Assembly: GCA_001464065.1 (NCBI GenBank) | Contig: LNDN01000024.1 | Coordinates: forward strand, 1-48,119 | Direction of reading: 5' to 3' | From: Acidobacteria bacterium Ga0077522 | Lineage (GTDB): Bacteria; Acidobacteriota; Vicinamibacteria; Vicinamibacterales; Vicinamibacteraceae | DNA: 48,119 nucleotides | In this document: one piece after another, positions 32,368-38,913 of the stretch | How the letters are laid out: the number at the start of each line of letters is the position of its first letter | Position numbering within the stretch: the stretch's first letter is position 1 | Notes under the pieces: generated by a model | Told to the model about the DNA's origin: nothing | What the model saw: only the letters and a program-made list of their open reading frames with translations | The model's database searches: none | Translations under genes and position numbers: made by a program

Positions 32368-33761
32368 CGACGACCGACGCCGACGCGCTGGCGCTGGCGC
32401 GAACGATCGCCGAGGCCGTGCGAGACCGCGGCGGCCGCGCCCTCGTCGTCGGCGGCTTCGTGCGGGACACGCTGCTCGGCCGCCCGTCCAAGGACCTCGA
32501 CATCGAGGTGTTCGGGATGCCGGCCGACGATCTCAAGGCATTGCTCGCCCGCTGGGGACCGGTCAACACCGTCGGCGAGAGTTTCACGGTGTTCAAGGTG
32601 CAGGGCCTCGACGTCTCGCTGCCGCGGCGCGAGTCCAAGGTGGGTCGAGGCCACAAGGGATTCGCGGTGCATGGCGATCCGGCACTGCCCTTTGCCGAGG
32701 CGGCCCGCCGCCGGGATTTCACGATCAACGCCATCGGCTGGGATCCGTTGACCGATGCGTACCTCGATCCGCACGGCGGCCGCGCCGATCTCGACGCCCG
32801 GGTGCTGCGGATGGTCGATGCGCAGACGTTCGGCGACGACAGCCTGCGCGTGCTGCGGGCGCTGCAGTTCGCCGCCCGCTTCGACTGCGCGGTGGAGGCG
32901 ACGACGGCGCGCGTCTGTCGCGCGACCCCGCTCGACGACCTGCCGGCCGAGCGCGTCTGGGGCGAGCTGGAGAAGCTGCTGCTGCGCGCCTCGCGGCCGT
33001 CGCTGGGCCTCCACCTGGCCCGCGACCTCGACGTCGTGTCACGACTGTGGCCGACGCTCGAGGCCCTGGCGTCCTGCCCGCAGGATGCCGAATGGCATCC
33101 CGAAGGCGATGTCTGGACGCACACGTGCCTGGTCGTCGATGAAGCGGCGACGCGCAAGGAGACGTTCACGTATCCCGAGCAGGTCGCGCTGATGGTGGGC
33201 GCGCTGCTGCACGACATCGGCAAGCCACTCGTCACCGCCCTGATCGACGGTCGCATCAAGTCACCTGGCCACGAGAGCGAGGGCGTGCCACTCGCGACGG
33301 CGCTGCTCGACGCCTGGCAGGTCCACACGCTCGAGGGTTACCCGGTGCGGACCCAGATGCTCGGCCTGGTCGCCTGGCACATGCTGCCGGGCGCGTGGTG
33401 GAAAGCGTCGGCGCCGGTGTCGGACGGGGCGTTCCGGCGACTGGCGCGCAAGGTGGACATGGTGCTGCTGGCCCGCCTGTCGCAGGCCGACTGCAACGGC
33501 CGCGGCGGCGTCTTCGACTGCTCGTTCGGGCAGTGGTTCCTCGATCGCGTGCACGCGCTCGGCGTGGAGCATGCGCCGCCGGCCCCCGTGCTGCTCGGAC
33601 GCCACCTCATCGCCCTCGGCGTGGCTCCCGGTCCGGCGATGGGCGAGGTGCTTCGCGCCGTCTACGAGCAGCAGCTCGACGGCCTCGTGACGACGCTCGA
33701 GGACGCGCTGGAGGCCGCGCGAAGGCTCGTGGCCCCGGGCCCGCCGGAATCGGGCCTGTGA
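32364..33761 (+). CDS. CCA-adding-type tRNA nucleotidyltransferase / poly(A) polymerase family protein with HD domain
   Basis: 465 residues. The head domain has LVVGGFVRDTLLGRPSKDLD then IEVFG (the GG...DxD polymerase signature), the nucleotide-binding RRDFTINAIGWDP and the neck RVLRALQFAARF. The C-terminal half contains an HD phosphohydrolase domain: HTCLVVDEAA, ALMVGALLHDIGKPLVT and a later HESEGVPLATALLDAW. This layout is that of class II CCA enzymes of the E. coli type, which repair tRNA 3' ends. The exact activity (CCA, A- or C-adding) cannot be read by eye. The ATG overlaps the SDR stop. It ends 9 bp from the convergent threonine dehydratase gene. Confidence 0.92.
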   Translation: MTTTDADALALARTIAEAVRDRGGRALVVGGFVRDTLLGRPSKDLDIEVFGMPADDLKALLARWGPVNTVGESFTVFKVQGLDVSLPRRESKVGRGHKGFAVHGDPALPFAEAARRRDFTINAIGWDPLTDAYLDPHGGRADLDARVLRMVDAQTFGDDSLRVLRALQFAARFDCAVEATTARVCRATPLDDLPAERVWGELEKLLLRASRPSLGLHLARDLDVVSRLWPTLEALASCPQDAEWHPEGDVWTHTCLVVDEAATRKETFTYPEQVALMVGALLHDIGKPLVTALIDGRIKSPGHESEGVPLATALLDAWQVHTLEGYPVRTQMLGLVAWHMLPGAWWKASAPVSDGAFRRLARKVDMVLLARLSQADCNGRGGVFDCSFGQWFLDRVHALGVEHAPPAPVLLGRHLIALGVAPGPAMGEVLRAVYEQQLDGLVTTLEDALEAARRLVAPGPPESGL

Positions 33762-33770
33762 CGGGGCGAG

Positions 33771-34712
33771 TCAGGCCAGCAGGTCGGCCAGCGCGGCGAG
33801 TGACACGTTCCCCCCACTGAGGACCGCGACGACCGGGCCTTCCCGCGCCCAGTCGGCCAGTCGCGGCAGCGCGCCAGCCACCGAGGTGGCGCCGCTCGGC
33901 TCGATGGCGAGGCGGGCCGTGTCCCAGAGCAGGCGGGCAGCCCCGACGATCTCCTCGTCGCTGACGGTGATCACCTCGTCCACGAACGCCTGCACGTGCA
34001 GGAAGTTGAGGACGCCCGGACGCACAGCCATCAGGCCGTCGGCAATGCTCTTCACCGACGACAAGGTCACGGGCATGCCCGCCGCCAGCGACTGCGACAT
34101 CTTGGGCGCCCCGGCCGGCTCGACCCCAATCACGCGGATCGACGGGTCGGTCAGCTTGATGGCGGCAGCCACCCCGGAAATCAGGCCACCACCGCCGACA
34201 GGCACCACGACCGTCCGCACGTCAGGCACCTGGTCGACGATCTCCAGGCCCGTCGTTCCCTGGCCCTCGACGATCGGCAGACAGTCGAAGGGCGGCACGA
34301 CGACCAACCCGCGCTCACCGGCGAGCGCCTCGGCGCGGGCCTGGCGGTGAAGGGTGGTCGTCCCGGCGAACAGGACCTCCGCCCCCCAGCGCCGGGCCCC
34401 CTCGACCTTCACCAGCGGCGCCGTCTCTGGCATCACGATCACCGCCGGCACGCCGAAGCGGTGCGCCGCGAAGGCCACCGCCTGCCCGTGGTTGCCCGAG
34501 GAGTAGGTGATGACGCCGCGGGCGCGCTGCTCCGCCGTCATGCGGGCGAGGTAGTTGAAGGCGCCGCGAATCTTGAAGGCGCCGATCGGCTGCATCTGCT
34601 CGCACTTGACCTGCAGCGGCACCAGCGGCGCCAGGTCGAGCACGGGCGTGCGACGGGCGACGCCCTCGATGCGGGCGGCGGCGGCGCGCATGCCTTCCAG
34701 TGTCGCGAGCAC
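33771..34712 (-). CDS. threonine/serine dehydratase family PLP enzyme
   Basis: 313-residue fold-type II PLP enzyme. The PLP Lys is in PIGAFKIRGAFNYLARM (about residue 47). ITYSSGNHGQAVAFAA binds the substrate carboxylate, PVGGGGLISGVAAAI the phosphate, and VLSGGNVSLAALADL ends the protein. It lacks the C-terminal ACT regulatory domain, so it is like catabolic threonine dehydratase or serine racemase rather than IlvA. The start is GTG at 34712, since its N-terminus (LATLEGMRAAAARIEGVARR, then TPVL) aligns with the family; an ATG at 34691 would cut part of it. The region toward the divergent barrel gene (133 bp) shows no clear promoter for this gene. Confidence 0.93.
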   Translation of the reverse strand: MLATLEGMRAAAARIEGVARRTPVLDLAPLVPLQVKCEQMQPIGAFKIRGAFNYLARMTAEQRARGVITYSSGNHGQAVAFAAHRFGVPAVIVMPETAPLVKVEGARRWGAEVLFAGTTTLHRQARAEALAGERGLVVVPPFDCLPIVEGQGTTGLEIVDQVPDVRTVVVPVGGGGLISGVAAAIKLTDPSIRVIGVEPAGAPKMSQSLAAGMPVTLSSVKSIADGLMAVRPGVLNFLHVQAFVDEVITVSDEEIVGAARLLWDTARLAIEPSGATSVAGALPRLADWAREGPVVAVLSGGNVSLAALADLLA

Positions 34713-34832
34713 GGCTAGGCCCGGCCCTTCGTCGAGCGTGATCGGTCGGCCTGCAAGACAGCGGTGTCAGGGCGTGTGCGCGGGAACGAGGGACCGGCCA
34801 TGCCGAATTCTAACGGGTCGGCGCTCCCCGCC

Positions 34833-34838
34833 TATACT
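34833..34838 (+). promoter_or_regulatory. -10 box of the outer-membrane barrel gene
   Basis: TATACT ends 7 nt before the ATG at 34846. No Shine-Dalgarno is present, so the message is likely leaderless. Confidence 0.5.
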
Positions 34839-34845
34839 TGCAGCG

Positions 34846-35496
34846 ATGCGCGCCGCCTTCCGTGCCCTGCTACTCGTCAGTGTCTGCTTACTGGCAGCGC
34901 CGGCCGCCGTGTCGGCCCAGGTGACCGCGCCGCCGGGTCCGTTCGTCATCGACCTGCGGGGGGCGTACAGCAGCGTCGGCCGCTCCGAGGAGCTGGCGTC
35001 GCCCCGGGGCCTGGCCCTCGGCGAGCTGCCCAAGTCGGTGCTGGGCGTCGACGCCGGCGTGCACGTCTACCCCGTCCGGGGCAAGGTCACCCTCGGCCTG
35101 GGTGCCTCGCTGCTGATGATCGGCGGCACACAGACGCCGGGGGAACCGGAGAAAGGCGCCGTCGACGCGCCGATCACGCCCGGCGACTTCCGCGTGCGGG
35201 GCATCGTGCCGCAGCTGTCGTTGAACTTCGGGTCGAGCCGCGGCTGGAGCTACATCGGCGGCGGGCTCGGGTTCTCGCAGCTGAAGGCCGGCCGCGCCGA
35301 ATCGGACCTCACCTACAGCCCGCAACTGCTGACGATCAACGTCGGCGGCGGGGCCCGCTGGTTCATCAGCGAGCACATCGCCTTCACGCTCGACGGTCGC
35401 TACTACCGCCTCGCCGCGAAGCCGCTCGAGGCCGACTACGTCGGCAACCCGGTCGTGACGATGTTCGTGTTCAGCGCCGGCCTGGGCTTCAAGTAG
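34846..35496 (+). CDS. small outer-membrane beta-barrel protein
   Basis: 216 residues with a clear signal peptide (MRAAFRALLLVSVCLLAAPA then AVSA-Q). The mature part alternates polar and hydrophobic residues in strand-length stretches (GPFVIDLRGAYSSVG, VTLGLGASLLMIGG, IVPQLSLNFGSSRGWSYIGG, LLTINVGGGARWFI, HIAFTLDGRYYRLAAKP) and ends with VVTMFVFSAGLGFK, an aromatic-rich final strand. This is the pattern of an eight-stranded OmpA/OmpW-like barrel. No plug or binding domain. Function unknown. It converges on the dienelactone hydrolase gene across REP-like copy 3. Confidence 0.8.
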   Translation: MRAAFRALLLVSVCLLAAPAAVSAQVTAPPGPFVIDLRGAYSSVGRSEELASPRGLALGELPKSVLGVDAGVHVYPVRGKVTLGLGASLLMIGGTQTPGEPEKGAVDAPITPGDFRVRGIVPQLSLNFGSSRGWSYIGGGLGFSQLKAGRAESDLTYSPQLLTINVGGGARWFISEHIAFTLDGRYYRLAAKPLEADYVGNPVVTMFVFSAGLGFK

Positions 35497-35514
35497 CCGT
35501 TCAGCGTTCACACG

Positions 35515-35538
35515 GTAGCCGTCGGACGTGTCCGACGG
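35515..35538. repeat. REP-like palindrome, copy 3
   Basis: GTAG then CCGTCGGAC, GT, GTCCGACGG with perfect 9-bp arms. It fills the gap between the convergent barrel and dienelactone hydrolase genes and touches the hydrolase stop codon. Confidence 0.65.
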
Positions 35539-36453
35539 TCAGAGGTGCTTCTTGAAGAAGGCGAGCATCGTCGGCCACGCCTGCTCGGTGGCCTTGAGGT
35601 TCGCCCCGCCCTGCCCGGACTGCGCGCGCAGGAACCCGTGGCCGGCGCCCGGGTAGATGTGCGGGTCGAACACCTTGCCGAGCTTGCCCATCTCGGCCTT
35701 CGCCCCGTCGATGGTCGCGTTCACGCGCGCGTCGTTCTCGCCGTACAGGCCGAGTACCGGGGCCTTGATGCCGGCCAGCGTCGAGAGGTCGGCCGGGGAC
35801 CCGCCGTAGTAGACGACCGCCGCGTTCAGCCCCGCCTGCTTCGTCGCGTACATGAAGCTGGTCGACCCGCCCCAGCAGTAGCCCACGGTGGCCGTCTTGC
35901 CGTTGGCGGCAGGGAGGGCGACGCCGTACGCGCGTACCGCGTCCAGCTTCGAGACCACCTCGTCCGGCGTCAGGCCGCGCACACCCGCCACGACGTCGTC
36001 GCGCGACGCGAAGGCCTCGGTGCCGCCACCGTTGGGTCCCTTGCCGGTCAGCAGGTCGGGGGCGATGGCGATGTAGCCGTCGGCGGCGAGCTGGTCGGCC
36101 ACCGATCGGATCCAGTCCGACAGGCCGAAGATCTCGTGAATGACCAGGACGACCGGCGCCTTGTCCTTGCGTTCGGGATAGGACACCCAGACGCGGAGCT
36201 TGCCGCCCCCGGCCAGGGCGATGTCGGCGTACTCCCCGTGCCTCGGCGAGGCATTGAGGCGAGCCTTGGCCTGCTCCTCGGCGGGCGGCAGGTGGGCGGC
36301 CCCCGCCTGGACGGCACCGGCGGCTGCCGCGGCGACCGCCTCCATCGCATGGCCGGCGTGGGGATCGGCCGCGGCGGCGGCCTGGGCCGCGCCGGGACGA
36401 GCCGTGGCGATGAGCACGGCAGCAAGCACCGCGGTGATGACGGCGATCTTCAT
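35539..36453 (-). CDS. exported dienelactone hydrolase family protein
   Basis: 304 residues. An N-terminal signal (MKIAVITAVLAAVLIATARP then GAAQA) is followed by an Ala/His-rich linker and an alpha/beta hydrolase: VVLVIHEIFGLSDWIRSVAD, YIAIAPDLLTGKG, VGYCWGGSTSFMYAT (nucleophile Cys in GYCWGG, as in dienelactone hydrolases rather than Ser), LGLYGENDARVNAT (Asp) and IYPGAGHGFLRAQ (His). The start is the ATG at 36453, because AAGGAG lies 9 nt upstream; an ATG at 36474 also exists. The predicted export is unusual, as classical DLH is cytosolic, but secreted family members are known. It lies 13 bp after the stop of the atypical SDR. Confidence 0.9.
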   Translation of the reverse strand: MKIAVITAVLAAVLIATARPGAAQAAAAADPHAGHAMEAVAAAAAGAVQAGAAHLPPAEEQAKARLNASPRHGEYADIALAGGGKLRVWVSYPERKDKAPVVLVIHEIFGLSDWIRSVADQLAADGYIAIAPDLLTGKGPNGGGTEAFASRDDVVAGVRGLTPDEVVSKLDAVRAYGVALPAANGKTATVGYCWGGSTSFMYATKQAGLNAAVVYYGGSPADLSTLAGIKAPVLGLYGENDARVNATIDGAKAEMGKLGKVFDPHIYPGAGHGFLRAQSGQGGANLKATEQAWPTMLAFFKKHL

Positions 36454-36466
36454 GACGGCGGGCTCC

Positions 36467-37402
36467 TTACGCATCGTGGCGCTCCTGCTCCTGCTGGGCG
36501 AGACGCCCGCGGCGCAGTTCCTCGAAGAGACGGGCGATGTTGCTCGACACGGATCTGAGCGACGGCGCCCAGCCCAGCGCGTGCGCGCGCGGGCTGCGCA
36601 CCCGCTGGTCGAGCGCCAGCGCGTCGGCATACGGGCCCGACTTGGCGCGCGCCTCCGCGATGGGCATGAACCGGATGTCGGGCGGATGCGGCCGGTGGGC
36701 CGCGATGGCATCGGCGATGGCCCGCACCTGCTCGTCGGCTTCGTCGGTGGCGTGAAAGATGCCGCGGCCCTCGTCACTGCCGAGCACGCGCACGTACAGG
36801 TCCGCGAGATCGCGATCGTAGACGAGCGGCCAGTGGTTCTCGCCGGTGCCGACGATGCGCATCAGGCCGTTCTCGGCCGAGGCCAGCAGGTCGGCGATGA
36901 TGCCGCGTGACCCGCCGTACACGACGCCCGGTCGGATGACGGCCGCACGCAACTGATCGGTGCCAGCGTCCAGCACCAGCTGCTCGTGCGCCGGACGCCA
37001 GGCGACGAGTTCCGGTGGCGCGACCGTCGCGGTCTCATCCACCGGCTCCGGCGTCGAGCCGAGGACCCAGACTCCAGACGTGTAGATGAGCGAGGCCGGG
37101 CCGCGCTCGCCGGCGTGCTTCGCCAGATCGATCAGGGTGTCGAGGGCGATGCGTTCGATCTCGACGCCCTTGGGCGACGGCTCGAAGGCCGCGTGGATGA
37201 AGCCCTCGCAGGTCGAGGCTTGCGTCCGCCACGTGTTGGGATTGCCGAGCGTGCCCACGGCGGCATCGATGCCGCGCTCGGCCAGACGACGCGCCTTCTC
37301 CTGGTGCCGCACCAGCGCCACGACCTCGTGCGATGCGCGCTGCAGCGCATCGACCACCGCCGTCCCGACGTAGCCGGTGGCTCCGGTTACGAACACTCGC
37401 AT
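36467..37402 (-). CDS. NAD-dependent epimerase/atypical SDR
   Basis: 311-residue extended-type SDR. The Rossmann motif is MRVFVTGATGYVGTAVVDAL. SLIYTSGVWVLG and AAVIRPGVVYGGSRGIIADL (the RPGxVYG substrate-domain motif) follow, with WPLVYDRDLADLYVRVL later. The position that should carry the catalytic YxxxK reads VAWRPAHEQLVLDA, lacking Tyr and Lys, so it belongs to the atypical SDRs that bind rather than oxidise or that use other residues. ATG start at 37402. A TAGAAT box near 37475 could be its promoter with a leader of about 70 nt. Downstream is the exported hydrolase; no shared pathway is evident. Confidence 0.88.
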   Translation of the reverse strand: MRVFVTGATGYVGTAVVDALQRASHEVVALVRHQEKARRLAERGIDAAVGTLGNPNTWRTQASTCEGFIHAAFEPSPKGVEIERIALDTLIDLAKHAGERGPASLIYTSGVWVLGSTPEPVDETATVAPPELVAWRPAHEQLVLDAGTDQLRAAVIRPGVVYGGSRGIIADLLASAENGLMRIVGTGENHWPLVYDRDLADLYVRVLGSDEGRGIFHATDEADEQVRAIADAIAAHRPHPPDIRFMPIAEARAKSGPYADALALDQRVRSPRAHALGWAPSLRSVSSNIARLFEELRRGRLAQQEQERHDA

Positions 37403-37490
37403 ACGAGCTGTCGCCTTCCTGTGCCTGCCCGGCGCGGACGCGCAGGGTGCGTCGCCCCCACCGGGGACGTCATTCTAGCCCGCTTCCGCC

Positions 37491-37512
37491 GGCCCCGGTC
37501 CGGGGCCTTTTT
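37491..37512 (+). terminator. intrinsic-terminator-like hairpin facing the plus strand
   Basis: GGCCCCGG-T-CCGGGGCC stem followed by TTTTT (37508-37512). Both flanking genes run on the minus strand, so read in the terminator direction there is no upstream gene in the window. It may block antisense transcription into the DAC gene, or be a bidirectional hairpin. Confidence 0.5.
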
Positions 37513-37547
37513 GAGCTCGTCCGTAGCGGACCCAGCCCGACCGGCGG

Positions 37548-38888
37548 TCAGATGTTCCACAGGCAGCGTTCGTCGTAGCAGGTGATCATCCCGTCGGTGC
37601 TGACCTTGAGCACGGCGCCGAAGCGGCCGGCGGCCTGCGCGGCGGTGGTCCTGGCGCCCTCGGAGACCCAGGCGTCGCCGATCTCGCCGTGGGGATGCAT
37701 CAGAATCGCCCCGGCGGCGATGAGCGTGCCCTGGGCGTCCACCACCGTCGCCCCATCCAGGCTGGCCAGCGCCATCAGCACGGTCTCGTCCACATCGTCG
37801 AGCGTGCGCCCACGGAGCAGGTAGTGCAGCGGCCGGCGCAGCCCTTCGCTGTCGCCGCGCGCCGGGGCGGGGCGGTCGAGTCGATCGATGGGGGCCACCA
37901 GCGCATTGGCGGCGTCCGGGTCGTGCAGGACGACGAGCAGGGCGCCCTGTCGGGCGTCGGCCATGTCCAGCGCGCACTGGAACAGCTTCTCGGCGATCGG
38001 CCGCGAGCCGACGGCCTGCAGCCACTGGACGTACTTGGCCTCGACGTCGAGCAGGTGCCACTCCGCGTTGCGGAAGGTGAACACCAGCGCGCCCTCGGCA
38101 AACACCTTGATCTCGTGCGACGGACTCAGGACGATGCAGGTGTCCCGGGTGCCGAGCGTGGCGGCGGCGTGCTGCCGGTAGGCCGACGGACAGGGCGACG
38201 TGATGGCCATCATCGGGTGGATCTCGCGGGCCCGATGCGTGATGTCGATGATGTCGAGCAGCAGGCCATCCTCCCCGATCAGGAAGACGGTGCGGACGCC
38301 GTCACACAGGCGATAGAAGCTCTTGGTCGCCGTCAGCGGCTGGCCGTACAGCCGCGCCGCATGGTGCCGGGGATGCGGCGCATCGTCGCCGAGCATCAGC
38401 ACGCCGGAGGAGATCGCGCGGCTCTCGTAGCTGGAGAGGGCCGCCACCCGCAACACCTCGATGCAGCTGGCCAGGCGATCGGCGCGGTTGCGCTCGGCGC
38501 CGGCCGTGTAGGGACGACGATCGAGGAAGGCCGCCACGTAGCGATCCTCGATCAGGCCCTGGAAGAGATCGGCGCGCGAGGCGAGCACGGCGGGATCGAA
38601 GATCGTCGTGTAGCGGGCCGACAGCACCTCGCCGATGGCACGGGCCACGCGGAGTTCGTGCGCCGTGAACGGCTGGGCACGCGGCACGTGCAGGATGTGC
38701 CGGGTGCCGAACCATCGCAGGACCAGTTCGCAGGGGTCGTCGGTCGGCTCGATCGAGAGCGTGCCGATGGAGGAGTCGGTCAGCGACGCCTCGAGTTCGA
38801 GCGTGGCTCTCGCGAGAAAGCGCTTGAGCGCACTCTGAAGCAGGCTGTCGTACAGCGCGCTCGCAGCGAAGATCGGCGGCACTGGCAT
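37548..38888 (-). CDS. DisA_N/DAC-domain-related sensor protein
   Basis: 446 residues. The C-terminal about 140 residues match the diadenylate cyclase (DAC) fold: ADARQGALLVVLHDPDAANA, ASLDGATVVDAQGTLIAAGA (DGA motif), SEGARTTAAQAAGRFGAVLK (position of the GTRHRAA motif) and VSTDGMITCYDERCLWNI. The RHR motif reads ART-T, so ATP cyclisation is doubtful; the protein fits the DAC-like sensor families that bind nucleotides without making c-di-AMP. Residues 1-290 form a second domain without a familiar enzyme motif. It stands alone in its unit. It diverges from the acyl-activating fusion with a 25-bp spacer and one shared TATCATA box; its own TATGAT is 11 nt before the ATG. Confidence 0.75.
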   Translation of the reverse strand: MPVPPIFAASALYDSLLQSALKRFLARATLELEASLTDSSIGTLSIEPTDDPCELVLRWFGTRHILHVPRAQPFTAHELRVARAIGEVLSARYTTIFDPAVLASRADLFQGLIEDRYVAAFLDRRPYTAGAERNRADRLASCIEVLRVAALSSYESRAISSGVLMLGDDAPHPRHHAARLYGQPLTATKSFYRLCDGVRTVFLIGEDGLLLDIIDITHRAREIHPMMAITSPCPSAYRQHAAATLGTRDTCIVLSPSHEIKVFAEGALVFTFRNAEWHLLDVEAKYVQWLQAVGSRPIAEKLFQCALDMADARQGALLVVLHDPDAANALVAPIDRLDRPAPARGDSEGLRRPLHYLLRGRTLDDVDETVLMALASLDGATVVDAQGTLIAAGAILMHPHGEIGDAWVSEGARTTAAQAAGRFGAVLKVSTDGMITCYDERCLWNI

Positions 38889-38898
38889 GAGCGTCCAC

Positions 38899-38905
38899 TA
38901 TCATA
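38899..38905. promoter_or_regulatory. bidirectional -10 box, DAC-like protein / acyl-activating fusion
   Basis: TATCATA reads TATCAT on the plus strand (38899-38904), 9 nt before the ATG at 38914. On the minus strand it reads TATGAT (38905-38900), 11 nt before the ATG at 38888. One symmetric heptamer is the only -10 candidate for both genes. Confidence 0.55.
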
Positions 38906-38913
38906 GGCGCCCA

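Noticed and set aside
32172-33761. N-terminal extension of the tRNA nucleotidyltransferase to 529 residues
   Set aside because: The extra residues lie over the SDR gene in another frame; the ATG at 32364 overlaps the SDR stop and begins the normal N-terminus.
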